DNA of 64,000 nt from Paramecium octaurelia. Taxonomy: Eukaryota > Ciliophora > Oligohymenophorea > Peniculida > Parameciidae. The first letter of the stretch is position 1. Each line of letters opens with the position of its first letter. The translations under genes and the position numbers were made by a program. Location: assembly GCA_905182995.1 (NCBI GenBank), contig CAJJDP010000100.1:327403-391402 (forward strand), written 5' to 3'. This document shows, one piece after another, positions 47,437-58,610 of the stretch. The notes under the pieces are model-generated. The model did not search any database. It saw only the letters and a program-made list of their open reading frames with translations, and was not told the origin of the DNA.

Positions 47437-48614
47437 ATGGCACGCAAAAGGGCTGACCCCGATCGTTTCTTGGAGTACGAAGAATTCAAAGATCATTCTG
47501 GTTTTACTGTTTATGAGGCTGGAGATTATATAGATTTCTATTATGACTAATACAGGGGTTGGTTTGATGAATATGGCAATTACTACAATTCAAATGGTGA
47601 ACCAACTAGACCTAATTAAAATAGCTTGAAGTTTTGGGATTCAATCAAATACAAATGTATTAATCTTATCTGATCTATTATAGATGCTCAAGATGACATC
47701 GATGATTTATTAAATTAATATGACGGTGGGACTGATAGTGAGGATGATAATGACGATGATTTTGAAAGGTTAATGATAAGATTTATTGTAGAGAGTACCA
47801 TAATAAAGCTCATATGGATAAGCTAATCAAGAGATTGAAACATTATGGAGATCAGGAAGAAATTAAGATTAGATTCAGTCATAATAAATGGAATACAAAA
47901 GACAAGGATATCATTTAATTGATGGGAGCATAGAATGTGAAATCAGTATAATTTGACTTTAAACACGGTACAAATTACAAAACTGGAACAGGAACCATAA
48001 TCGCCTTTAATAAAAAGAGTGCTGAGCAAATTATTCAATAACACAACATTGAAATCAATGGACAAACTATCTCACTTGATATTGATGCTTTAGATATCAA
48101 TGATTCTGATGATGAAGTGATTGGTGTTTAGAAAGAAGATCCATTATTAAGTAAACCATAATAAGTTGAATAAGTATAATAAGTTGAATAATAATAATAG
48201 TAATAATAATAAAATTAATAATAATAATAACATTAATAGTAATAATAATAACATTAATAATAATAGTAATAATAATAATAATAATAATAACAACAATAAT
48301 AATAAAAAAAACCAGAAGTTTGGGAAAAAGAATTTTTAATAGTTGAAGGATTTCCTAATAATGAAACTAAAGATACTATTAAATAATGGTTGAATTAAAA
48401 AATATTTAGTAATGAACAAATTCAAGATGACTAAATTGAAATTAAGCTTAGAGAAAAATAAAATGGAAAGTAAGTCGACAAATTTTTTGCTGCAAAATTA
48501 GATTTAGGTTCTAAAAAAAGAATAGAAGATGCTAAAAATTTAATTGAAAAATCCTACAACATGTTTCAAGGTAAGAGAAAGATTTTCTGTTCCGTATTCA
48601 AACCTTAAAAATGA
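47437..48614 (+). CDS. Polyglutamine protein with RRM-like domains, 375 aa
   Basis: ATG 47437; introns of 27 and 23 nt; TGA 48612-48614. The N-terminal ~60 residues are aromatic and acidic (DYIDFYYDQYRGWFDEYGNY), then an acidic linker. Residues ~140-215 look like an RNA-recognition motif, with an RNP1-like strand G-T-I-I-A-F followed by A-E-Q-I-I-Q-Q-H-N and I-N-G-Q-T-I-S-L. A ~50-residue Gln-rich tract follows, then a second helical/strand region that may be a further divergent RRM. RNA binding is inferred from the weak RRM match. Nearly all Gln codons in the tract are TAA or TAG. Confidence 0.65.
48158..48306. repeat. TAA/TAG microsatellite encoding polyglutamine
   Basis: About 150 nt made almost entirely of TAA and TAG triplets with occasional CAA, AAT and CAT. 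In the gene frame it reads Gln with a few Asn and His. Under the standard code it would be dozens of consecutive stops, making it direct evidence for codon reassignment. Confidence 0.9.
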
Positions 48615-48702
48615 AATTATGATTTATTTAATTTCTATTATAATAAACGAATAAATTACAATATAGATATAGATATGAATCAAAGATAAATTAAACAATT
48701 TC

Positions 48703-49833
48703 TCAATACTTGATATCAGTTATTGATTTAATGGAGAAAGTTGGGTACGAACTTATTAAGTCTGAGATGTATACAATCGAAGTCTCAGTGTCTACTTGAT
48801 CTTCAGGAATGTCAATAGAATCATTATTTGGTATATTTGCTAAAAGCATCATTATCTAATCATTATTCTTATGTTATTTTGTCCCCTTGATTGATTAGCT
48901 TAGAGTGACTGAATTACTTAATTTAGCAGATGTAGATTGATCTCCTATAGAAAGCATCTATTTGAAAAGGTTTTTTATGTAATCGTAATCTGGCATAGTC
49001 TTTTGAGTCAGGGTTTCAATGTATGATTTGAATTATAAAAATTATGGAGGAAATTTTTAGGACAGAACTAGTGTATTAAAAATGGCATCTTTCATTTCAC
49101 CAATTTTTTTAATTTCCATTTATTGGGTTTGTTGTTATTTTAGTGATTGCCAAGGTAAGTTCTCTAAAAATAGTACATTATAATTACAATTTCTTAGATA
49201 CACCAAAACATAAAGAAGACTTTCTAAATCATCCTTGTACCCAAGTGGATTTCCTTTATGGGCCTATCTGCTGGCATATCTTAAAGATCCAACAAAGACT
49301 TTGTTTGAAAAAGGTCTCAGCCCTATTTTTTAAGATAGGCCGAAATCTATAAGATACATGAAACCAGGTTTTAAAATTTGATCAATCGGAACATTGATGA
49401 AAGGTTATGATATCATGATATTTTCTGGTTTTATGTCTAGATGTAGAATGTCTTTTTTATGAATTTACTGTAAGATATTGATAAGAGATAATCCAATGGC
49501 TAATATATGATGTAGAGAAAGTAGGTGGTCTTTGGTGATTTCATGGAGATTTCTTTTTAAAAGTGGAGTGATTAAATAACTCCTATGAAATTATGAATTT
49601 ATATACTTCTAATCCGAAGTCTTTCCATAATCGATCAACTATGGAATGCCAAAGGTCCCGGCAAGTTCCTTTAGTTTTTTTATTTCCCCTTCTAACTAAC
49701 CTAAGTTAGGATTTTTTTCCATTTTTAAGGCTAAAATTTGAGACGTCTAATTATGTTTGACTTTCAAGACTTGATGCCCAGAACCTGCACCTAGGGTGGA
49801 GAGTATTTTGTAATTGGAATTCTATAAAAACAT
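48703..49833 (-). CDS. Casein kinase 1 family protein kinase
   Basis: 368 aa after one 24-nt intron. It carries L-G-A-G-S-G-H-Q-V (Gly loop), L-A-L-K-M-E-K-N (ATP Lys), I-L-H-L-D-I-K-P-E-N-I-M (catalytic loop: Asp kept, HRD Arg is Leu), L-I-D-F-G-L (DFG), and the CK1-specific block G-S-L-R-Y-A-S followed by K-D-D-L-E-S-L-L-Y-V-L and N-L-P-W-Q. CK1 lacks the APE motif and uses S/T-I-N-like sequences there, consistent with this protein. Likely active. The C-terminal ~80 residues are Ser/Thr- and Gln-rich. Substrate unknown. Confidence 0.88.
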
Positions 49834-50047
49834 CGCACTTTATTTATATTAATGAATTTGTTTGAATCCCAGTGAATCAAAGCTAAAAATTTTAGGGGCA
49901 GATTTAATTTTTTTCGGTTTATTGTGGTTTGTTAGCTGTTTCCGTCGGCTAAAATAGGAATAATTTTATTGGCAATTTAAATAGCAATGAAACACTGTAA
50001 TACAAAAATTATAAAAGATTTTAATAAATAAATGAAACTTCATTAAA
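49834..50047. other. Divergent intergenic region
   Basis: 214 nt between the CK1 start and the small plus-strand gene. One short GC-richer stretch (gttagctgtttccgtcggct near 49931) is present; no frame or hairpin of note. Confidence 0.4.
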
Positions 50048-50330
50048 ATGAAATTAGGCTTCTTCCAATTTAAACTTCCAGGCCTCTTTAAATTTATAGT
50101 TTTTCTTCTCTTATTTATTGTAGTGTGCCAAATTTAGAATGATTATCGAAAAGGTAAACTTAGTTATCAGAAACAAAAAGTCGAGCATGATTCCTGCTAA
50201 CCGATATATCATTAACCCTAACATCGGTATCATTGGATCTTCCAAGTCGAAGGTCTCTGGAGTTCGAGAATTTAACAATGTAGACGCCCGAACTGTTATT
50301 CCATTCAATTTATTAGCCCTTCATAATTGA
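50048..50330 (+). CDS. Small hypothetical protein, 85 aa
   Basis: ATG 50048; one 25-nt intron (gttttt...ttgtag, an uncommon GTT start) joins MKLGFFQFKLPGLFKFI to a basic stretch (RMIIEKVNLVIRNKKSS) and ends at TGA 50328-50330. The spliced length is in frame. The last 26 nt overlap the 3' end of the FHA/RING-CH gene on the other strand. No membrane segment remains after splicing. Family not recognised. Confidence 0.5.
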
Positions 50331-51235
50331 GTCTAAATAATACTTATTTATTGGTGAATTCCATCATTAAATAAGGGTAGTCATTTGGCTTACTTAATTC
50401 AATCAAATCATAGTATGCATCATCACTTTTGAACTTGGGTGGAAAATTGAATTTGCACAACTCACATTCCAAGTTCTTCCACAAATAAACAGTACAATTT
50501 TCGCTTTGTCGATTTTCTAATTTCATTCTCAACCAAGTCTTTAAACATTCCAAATGTATGTACTTGATAGACCCACTACATTTACAAGGATTCAAAAGAG
50601 GATTCTTAGCAGTTTACTAAGAGGAACAACAGATCCTACACATCTATTAATCAGAGACATTGGATTATTGTGATTCGAACTCCAAAATGGATTGAACATG
50701 TTAAACATCCAAAACAATAGATCGGATAGTGAATTTGACTCTTCCTAATTTGATTACATCTCCTTCCTTTAGGGGAATTCCATTTTCATGAATGACCTTC
50801 CAAATTTTGTTACCTATTTTGCCAGACACAGTTCTGAAAAATATATATAGAGTTGTTACTTATTACCAATAGTATGACATTCTTCATTTTCTTAAATCAC
50901 TGATTTCTAATCCTCATTCATAACGAAGGAATTTACTAAATAGTAATTTTCATTTTTTTTCTTTATCTTGCAAAGTTAATCCTTGATGATAGATTCATTT
51001 TCAGTCCATTCCACTTAGTTTCGACCTACCAAATAACCTTCTGAATTAATCTGCCGTTATTATTGTATATATTTACCTAAAATGTTTGTTCTTACACATT
51101 GGCAGCATTCTCATAATCGAATAATGAGAAGGCCTCTTTTTGCCACGTTTTAACATGAATGATTAATTTAGTGCAATCAACACTATTGACTTAACTAGCA
51201 CTCTTTTGATAACAATGAGTTTAACAATTTCCCAT
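50305..51235 (-). CDS. FHA-like domain plus RING-CH (MARCH-type) E3 ligase candidate, probably lipid-anchored
   Basis: 292 aa after two 26-nt introns. The N-terminus M-G-N-C is an N-myristoylation/palmitoylation type start. Residues ~60-165 look like a forkhead-associated domain: Y-L-V-G-R-N, and later G-I-P-L-K-E-G-D-V-I-K-L-G-R-V-K-F (phosphothreonine-binding fold). Then a C4HC3 RING-CH: C-R-I-C-C...N-P-C-K-C-S-G-S-I-K-Y-I-H-L-E-C-L-K-T-W-L...C-E-L-C, as in MARCH ubiquitin ligases, but with no following membrane helices. The FHA Ser/His core (S-x-x-H) is not obvious. The combination suggests a phospho-dependent ligase at a membrane; this is inference. Confidence 0.78.
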
Positions 51236-51298
51236 ATTAATAATTATATGTATTTGGGATAATTCAATTAAACATTAAATGATTCATCCAAACAAAGC
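51236..51298. promoter_or_regulatory. 63-nt divergent promoter region
   Basis: Only 63 nt separate the start codons of the FHA/RING-CH gene (minus) and the pseudokinase-MORN gene (plus). It is AT-rich with no TATA-like consensus that I can single out. Both transcription starts must lie within or very near it, so shared regulation is plausible. Confidence 0.4.
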
Positions 51299-53332
51299 AT
51301 GGCATAATCATAAAGACTCCAGCCACTAGAAACGAGTCGTAATTCAAATACTCCACCACTTGATTTCAACAGATTATCCCCAGAACAACAATTTTTGATA
51401 AAAACCTGGTCTCAAAAATAACAAGAAGAGCTGTTAGGATTGTCAGTCAACACTTTACCCATACATCAATCATAATCTTTCTTTACAACCATCCAGCAAC
51501 CTCAACAAAACCAATTCCTGCTCTAATAATAGTAACTCATTGACAATTACAATTAATAATTTTAAACAATTGTACCTGATTAGCAACAACAAGATCCATA
51601 ATTAGAGTAATAAGCATAACTACTTCAATAGTAACAATTGGAATAGCAGCAATTATTGCTCCAATAACAATAATAGTATTTACAATAACAACAGCAATTG
51701 AAAACCTAATACGATTCAAATTATTTGAAAATGAAATATGATGAATCATGCCTCTAAATATTGAAGACTATGCCATCTCATTAGTCTTTAAACGAAACAC
51801 AAATGCCTTTATTGTACAAATATTTTGACGTTGATTCCGAATTGTAAAATGATCCTCTTAATCTTTAACATTATGCTCTCACTCATAAATTGAATCCCTC
51901 ATATAAATTGAGTCTACGAGTGTTCGTATTTGATAAATATTCAGTATACGAATAATAAGAGAAATTGTTGCAATTGTAAAAGCAACAATTAACCCATGCC
52001 AATTTAGTAAATATACATTTGATTCATACTAAAAAGTATGTTTGCTTGTGTTTTGGCACTTTTAGAGTGTGTACCTTATTGGATTACATTCATTCCGATT
52101 GTGAAAGTACAATAAAGCATAAGCATTACTAAGAACATGAGATTTGGCTGATTCTGTAAAACATGGTTGAAGCATTATATTCCTTACATCTCAAAGGCAT
52201 AGTTCATGGCAACGTAACTCTGGATCACATTGTGTTAACTCATCTGATTGATAATTCATAGTTATACAAACTTATTTACAAGATCCAAGAAACAAATGTA
52301 CTTTAGAAGAAGTTTCAGAATCAACAAAGTAAAATCTTATTAAGCAATGAATTATACAACTCATTTCTATTGAATGATTAATCAGTCTTGCCCACATGGA
52401 AATCTGACGTGTTTTAATTAGGATTGTGTATTTTATAGTTGTGTTTAGGACCTCATAAATACGAAACTGTTTATGAGATCTATTAAAATGTGTTTGATGA
52501 ATACAGATTAAATTAATTGATCAAAGAAGTCGACACTAATTATTCTTACAAACTGGTTTAATATTTACAATTCATGTTGACTACTAATTAAGAAATAAGA
52601 CCAGATTGGATCAGATTGGAAGCTAAAATTAGTGAATTGCAACCAATCCAGCCTATCAATATCATTTACAATTTTGAAGTTTAGTAAAGAATTGAGACCA
52701 AAATTTCAAAATCAAGGGCAAATTCAAAGAATGTGAGTTATTCTCATGTAAACTCATTTAGAGTGTCTCCTATTGGAGAACCATAATCTAAACCATAAAT
52801 GGAAGACATCAAGGAAATTACTACAAAGAATAACTTAATAGTGGAAAATAGAAACAAAAGAAAAATGAATTGTAATGATGGTGGCTCCTATTATGGAGAA
52901 GTTTTGAATGGATTGAGGGATGGCTTAGGTCAATACGTATCAAATGAGTTCTCTTATGATGGCTGTTGGAAAAACGATAAATATCATGGAAAAGGAACCT
53001 TATATTAAAATGGGAAATTGGTATACGAAGGTTCTTTCAAGTTTGGAGAATATGATGGTTATGGCAAAGCTACCAATCCAAAACCAAAGTATTTCAATAG
53101 TTTATTTGATTACAAGGACTTTACAAAATTGGATTAATAGTGGATTCATTATATGGGTGATTTCAAAGAAGGGGAATTCAGCGGATTCGGTTAATTGGAA
53201 CTTAGTAATGGAGAAAAAGTAACCTGCGTATTTATGAATGGAATGCCTAATGGAGTTGGAGTGTTTGAGACTTTGGATAAAAGAAGACTAAATGCATAAT
53301 GGGATATGGGATTATTAATTAGAAGAATTTGA
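51299..53332 (+). CDS. Pseudokinase with Gln-rich linker and C-terminal MORN repeats, 677 aa
   Basis: One frame of 2,034 nt without introns. After a short start (MAQSQRLQPLETSRN) comes a ~70-residue Gln-rich tract. Residues ~190-460 have kinase-like features but the catalytic loop reads G-I-V-H-G-N-V-T-L-D-H-I (HRD replaced by HGN) and no DFG is seen, so it is predicted inactive. Residues ~525-660 hold MORN repeats: Y-Y-G-E-V-L-N-G-L-R-D-G-L-G, Y-D-G-C-W-K-N-D-K-Y-H-G-K-G-T, Y-E-G-S-F-K-F-G-E-Y-D-G-Y-G, M-G-D-F-K-E-G-E-F-S-G-F-G. The same dead-kinase plus MORN layout occurs at 17.2-19.8 kb. Confidence 0.78.
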
Positions 53333-53361
53333 TTCATAATATGTTTATATATATAATAAAA

Positions 53362-54049
53362 TCATACTATCAAAGAAAACCAGGACAAAAACAAATAAAA
53401 TAAAAATACAGGGTAAACTGCCAACTTCTTCTTATGTGGTGGTACCAATGATGCCATAAAACCAACAGATGCTATTTTTATTTAATTCAAATTTTACAAT
53501 AGGCAGACCAAGCAAAACAAATGATCACTGGGATTAATTTCACAACAAATGGTAAGTAGGATCCAACAAATGCAATAATTATTGCTTCAATATTGATTGG
53601 AAATACACAATAACCCAAAAGACAAACAGATTGGAAAAATGATCTAAGCATAAAAAGAGATTGATTACACTTTTCCTCCTAGTAACTAAGCATTTAGAGT
53701 AACAACAAAAGCACCAACCCAAATAAGAACAAAAATGATTGCAAAAACATCAGATTTTGAACTAGAAGTTGTGGAATCAGCCTTGAAACTCAGAGTCCTT
53801 CTATAGAATATTAATTTACATAGCCAAAGTCAAACAAAAAATCAATGGTCCCCATAAATCCCCTATAAAATAGATAAATAGAATTTACAATTTCGTAATT
53901 CTTTTCCATTGTCCTCCTATTCTTTGGGAATTAATACATATTTCAATTTATATGCTATCATTCTCAAGTCTCTCATCTATATAAGATATTTCAATTACAA
54001 TAGTCTCAGAAACACTCTCTTCCAAATCTAATGTTTTTAAGTCTTCCAT
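53362..54049 (-). CDS. YIPF6: YIP1-domain membrane protein, YIPF6-like
   Basis: 189 aa after five introns (22, 26, 19, 25, 26 nt), exactly in frame. Conserved features in order: M-R-D-L-R-M-I-A-Y-K-L, N-W-D-L-W-G-P-L-I-F-C-L-T-L-A, L-L-G-G-K-V-S-F-F-Q-S-V-C-L-L-G-Y-C, and a final L-A-V-Y-P-V-F-L-F-Y. About five membrane helices follow the first D-L-W-G-P. YIPF proteins reside in ER/Golgi membranes and bind Rab GTPases in vesicle traffic. Five introns in under 700 nt is dense even here, and one is only 19 nt. Length agrees with a short YIPF6. Confidence 0.85.
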
Positions 54050-54059
54050 TTATGAATAA

Positions 54060-54638
54060 TTTTATGGATGTTTTTAGTTTGAGTAATCCATCAAATGTTA
54101 TTAAAAATATTAATAATTTCTGTGAAAATCCAACCAAATACATTTTAAATAAAATAATCAATACATATAATAATCTTCAAAAGATACCTTTTAGAATTAA
54201 ATATAAAAGTTCTGCACATTAGCATCGGCAGAGCAAAATTTTGCCATCATGAATTTGTGATTTCACTCCTTATTCACTACCTTCTGTGTCTAAAAGTAAA
54301 CTTGTAGATTGTTTTGCTCATTAATTATAGGGTTACTGTATAACCAGATACCTTGAGTGCAAGAATTCGTGGTTGGACTCACTTAAAACTGGATCTATTA
54401 GCACTTAAAGTGATTACTCCATCGTTCTGGACATCAATTAGTTTGTTCAAAAAATACTTTTCCCTGTCCTGTATTTACCGCATATAACAACAAATGCTAT
54501 GTTTCCTCTCAGTTAACTCAAAAATTAGGATGCTTCACCATAAAGTTCAAATTTATTATTTTATGAAACTAAAGTAATTAATTGGATTAGCTTAAAATCT
54601 CTGATTAATTCTAATTTGATTTGGTCAAGATCAATCAT
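54060..54638 (-). pseudogene. Guanylate-binding-protein (GBP) family GTPase pseudogene, 5' part
   Basis: The minus strand begins MIDLDQIKLELIRDF and reaches a P-loop G-K-Y-R-T-G-K-S, characteristic of GBP/atlastin-type large GTPases. Further GBP landmarks follow but each in a different frame: L-N-K-L-I (after the P-loop), S-C-T-Q-G-I-W-L-Y-S-N-P (family C-T-x-G-I-W), L-L-L-D-T-E-G (family motif) and A-L-P-M-L-M-C-R-T-F-I-F-N-S. Frame changes separate these blocks (after the P-loop at a run of six T, before the T-x-G-I-W motif, before L-D-T-E-G and after it), and short introns do not account for them. The rest of the GTPase domain is missing. A decayed host gene. Confidence 0.7.
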
Positions 54639-54794
54639 CTTTTTTTGATTTAAAAATAATAATTATATTCAATACTACTAAGAGTGTATTTTATATTTAG
54701 CTATGCATCAAAATTATGATACAATCATTTTATTCTTCTGTTTTTTATTGCTTTTTCCCTATATTAATAATTTCTAATTAATCGTTAAATTTGA

Positions 54795-56597
54795 ATGGAA
54801 AATAATGAATAAGAGGAATATATTTAGTTAAAGAAAAACGTATTAGAATTGTACCTATGTCTTAGTATGCTTTGAGAGAGAATGAATGGAAGAAGGACAA
54901 GGCTTTGTATGAATAAAAAATACAATTGTTGGAAATGCAATTGGAGGATTATAAAACAAGAGAAATGAATTAAAAGAAACTGAATGATACCATAACTTAG
55001 GCAATAGATATTTCAGGAAAATCATAAGTATCATTCAAAATCTATTTTATAAAGCAAAAAAGTTATACAGAATTTCAAAAATCTATTGAAGTCTAGATGG
55101 CCAATAACAAAAAGCATTAAGAAAGCATAACGAAACTGGAAGAAAAAGTATGATAAAATCATAAGTTTTAGCTTAGATGTCTGAATGAGTAATTGAACGA
55201 AAAAGAAATTTAAATTAAGGATCTTGAACTTTAGTAGCAGAAATAATAAATTACATATGATCACAAGATTTAGAGTTTGGAATCAGAGAAATAGTATTTA
55301 AACTAAGAAATTACGAAATTCAAGGATTAGATGTAAAAAATAGAGGAAAATTTTAAATCAAAAGAGCAAGTATTCAAATTATAATGCGAATAAGAAATTC
55401 AAAAAATCAAGGATAATTTTTTTAAGGATATGCAAGAAAAACAATCAGATTATGATTAACGATATCAATAATTAGCACAATTATACGAAAAAGAAAAAGA
55501 CTAATTACAATAAAGATTGATAAGAAGTCAAAACACAATTAAAAAATATTAAACTCATATTGAATCTAATCAAGAAGTTCAACAATTACAATAGAAGTAC
55601 GATGAACAAATCGCAGCTTTAAAATAAGAGATGCATGAACAATAAGTTCAATTTCAATATGAAAAAAAAATGCTCAATAAATAAATTGATGATCAGAGAA
55701 TGTAATTTTGTATTTAATATATATTCTAGAAACACTAACAATTACGATAGCACTTCCAAGAAAAAGAGTGTAGATATGATGAAAATTAGGAATTCTGTAG
55801 TTTCTCAAGACAGTCCAGTTTAGTGTAAAAGTTTCCATATCTCATAACCTGATTTTAAGTAGGTGTTCTAACAACCAAAGAATTCAATAACATCCATTTA
55901 AAAATAATCACTTCAGCCTCAAAAAAACAATCAATCATTTGAAAAGGTTAAGGCTAATAATCATGACACTCTTCCTATGCCCATTGAAGATTTTAACCTA
56001 ATGATGAGCAAAAAAGCAAAATCATAATCAACCAACTCTCTCCCTTTGAATAATTTAAATCTTAACTCATATCTTTAAGATGCAAGCATTATGAAGGAAG
56101 AAGCAGAAGCTGGAGATGAATACATTAGATTTAAGTTATCTAATCAACAGACTACAAGATTTAATAATGACGTTGATCAACGAAGATCATATTCACAATA
56201 AGGGACTAAAGCTCATAGTATTAGTTCGACTACAAACTTAAGTAAAATGTTAGGATAGACAGATTAAAGTTATTAAAATTAAAATACTTCGATATCTACT
56301 TAGTAAAAAACTCATAACACTTCATTTTCGCATTTTAAGGTTCCGTCTTTTACTTAAGGTCAATTAAACAATCTTAAATATAGTTTATATTAGCAACAAC
56401 CTTAAACTACTTTGAGAATGAATGATAATCATATTAATCACATCTAATAAATTAAGGCGAGATACATAAATTAGGATGAATCTACTTAGAATGACTCTAA
56501 TTCTTTCAAATATGTAAATATAATTGGTATTAAGAGAATAAAGAGAATCAGTAGCCATCGAAAAGTGTACATATAAATAACGAAATCAAGTTTTTGA
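54795..56597 (+). CDS. Long coiled-coil protein, ~567 aa
   Basis: ATG 54795 with four introns (20, 27, 24 and 28 nt) and TGA 56595-56597; the spliced length is in frame. After MENNEQEEYIQIVPMSQ the first ~300 residues are almost continuous Glu/Lys/Gln heptads (coiled coil). The C-terminal half is Ser/Asn/Gln-rich and disordered, ending in a basic segment (NIIGIKRIKRISSHRK). It is probably a structural cytoskeletal or basal-body component, by composition only. It lies just upstream (divergently) of the GBP pseudogene, with which it has no evident link. Confidence 0.7.
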
Positions 56598-56899
56598 TTG
56601 GCAAACTGCTTCAAGCAAAAGGGAAATTGACGACGGAGTTGGAAAACACATAGAAATCTTGTAGATATAAGACTTGAATGTTATTAATTATATTGTTTTA
56701 GAGCATCTATTCATCTAATCTCAAAATTACATATAATTTTAATAATTAACATAACTATAATATTAATGCCGGAAGGAATTTACGTTTCTATTATGTTACC
56801 AGCCTTTTAGGTTAGACATGAAAATCAGATTGTATGATATTTAATAAAGCATTAAGGATAAACTCTTAAAATAAACTTTGTGCATATCATCTCATACTT

Positions 56900-57401
56900 A
56901 TGAATTATTTGAAATTCCATCAAAAATAGGCAAGGAGTTTTGTGTTAGATTAATCTAAAATTGTAAGATTAATTGGATCATCTTAAGCTTTTAATTTGCA
57001 AGACTTAGAAAAGTTAATGGAAGATAATCGTTCACTTTAAGCATCATATTAAAAATGTAAAGAATCTTTATAGGCACTTAATTGTGAACTGGAGAAAATC
57101 ATGAATGACCCTCAAGCGTTATCAGAGACTGACAAACTTAAACACCAAAAGCTAACCACAAAATACAAATAAGTCAATGATGAAAACAAAAGACTCAGAT
57201 AACATTTAAAGTACGCTTCTATGTGAATTAGATAACTGAATGAAGACTTTTGCAAGCAAAGAGTTGAAACTTAAACCACATTTGATTAGCTTCGAGAAGA
57301 AATAGATCTATTAGTAAAGGTATGAAACTTTTCTTAATTAAAAGGAACTGGCTCCATTTTAATAACAGAAGAAGCAAAATGATATTTTAATATCTAATTG
57401 A
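56900..57401 (+). CDS. Small coiled-coil protein, 151 aa
   Basis: ATG 56900; introns of 21 nt (gtacgc...aattag) and 25 nt (gtatga...aaaag); TGA 57399-57401. MNYLKFHQKQARSFV is followed by a helical region with heptads (LQDLEKLMEDNRSLQ, KYKQVNDENKRLRQHL). The 302-nt gap from the previous stop (56598-56899) is AT-rich; it contains a short ATG frame near 56767 that ends quickly. Similar composition to the preceding coiled-coil gene. No known family. Confidence 0.6.
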
Positions 57402-57644
57402 TTCATATAAAAAATATTCTTTAGCCCATACTAACTTTTTATTTATATTCTTATCCACTGCGTATTAAGTTGTAATTTAAATTTAAATTAATGTTATATG
57501 AGTAACACTTACACCTCATAAATCTAGAAAGGCTGAAATAACTCAATAAGTTATGCTTCATTCTAAATTAATTTCAACTTAGAACATCAGATGATGTCTA
57601 ATTTTATTTATTTTAATTGATTTATTATTATATTGGTTTTAAAA

Positions 57645-58610
57645 ATGAAATAATAGCCATAATAAAAGCTAGTTTTAAGTACTTCGAGGTATTAGATTGT
57701 TCATGGAATTAGATTAATTTCACCCAGATAAGCTTTTCAATTGAAGTACACAAAAAGTATTTCCAAAGAAACTAAGAATAGGTTGAAAACTGCCAGATAT
57801 AATGATCTTGAAAGATTTCTGATAAAGAATCAAAGTCAAAATGAGACAAAGAAATGTAATACAAGTTGTAATTGTGGGTAATGTGGAAAGATGAGCTAGT
57901 TCTAGATTAAAATTTGGAGTTAAATTTCTTCATTTGAGTCAGCGTATGTCAAAATTCTATTTTTTTTCTAAGTTATACAAGAAGGAAAAGAGTTTTCAAG
58001 CGCTTTAGAATAGCTGGATATGCAGCCTAGTTTTTGGTTTTTTATAAATCGGAGTAAATTCGAAAACACAAAAGACAGAGATATCTGTAATAATTTCTGC
58101 GAAATCCTCAAACAAATGTTAAACGAGGGACGATGGTAATTTAATCAGCACATTCTCACAGGTCTCCTAAGTCTCCCAATGCAACTGAGAACATAATAAG
58201 GTTAAGAAATAAAGTATAAAATTTAGACGGAATGCAACAGATTGTTTTGAAGTAGATTCAATAAAGGAGAAACTATCATTCAATAATGAACATTTCAGCA
58301 CAATTATAAATAGTTAAAATTCTAGTACAAAGAAACGATAAGTTTCACTCTATATGGAGAAGATGTTGAGAAAAATAACGAATAAAAAATAACCTGTCAT
58401 GTATTTAACTCCCTTGTCTATAATTGTATAATATCTGGTATAATGTTAGGATAAAAAGATGAAGAAAAAGAATACTCTGCCTAGCATTTCTTAATAGATT
58501 TCCCCAAAAAATAGTTTGGACAACCTAAAATTAGATAAGATATCAAATCCATTTAATCTTATATAAAACAGATAAAAAAAGACAAGGAATGCCAACACTT
58601 TTCATAATGA
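57645..58610 (+). CDS. Hypothetical protein with Cys cluster; two in-frame TGAs unresolved
   Basis: ATG 57645 and a final TGA at 58608-58610 are in the same frame. The first ~190 codons read well (basic N-terminus, then C-N-T-S-C-N-C-G-Q-C-G-K, possibly a small metal site) and so do the last ~100 (YKETISFTLYGEDVEKNN...). Between about 58200 and 58310 the frame has two TGAs. Candidate introns exist (26 nt starting gttaag; 39 nt starting gtataa) but none I tried restores the whole frame. Either the splicing is unusual or the gene is decaying. No family recognised. Confidence 0.4.

Noticed and set aside
54031-54222. 63-codon plus-strand frame beginning MFLSLPFMNNFM
   Set aside because: Antisense to the YIPF6 start and the GBP pseudogene; no independent support.
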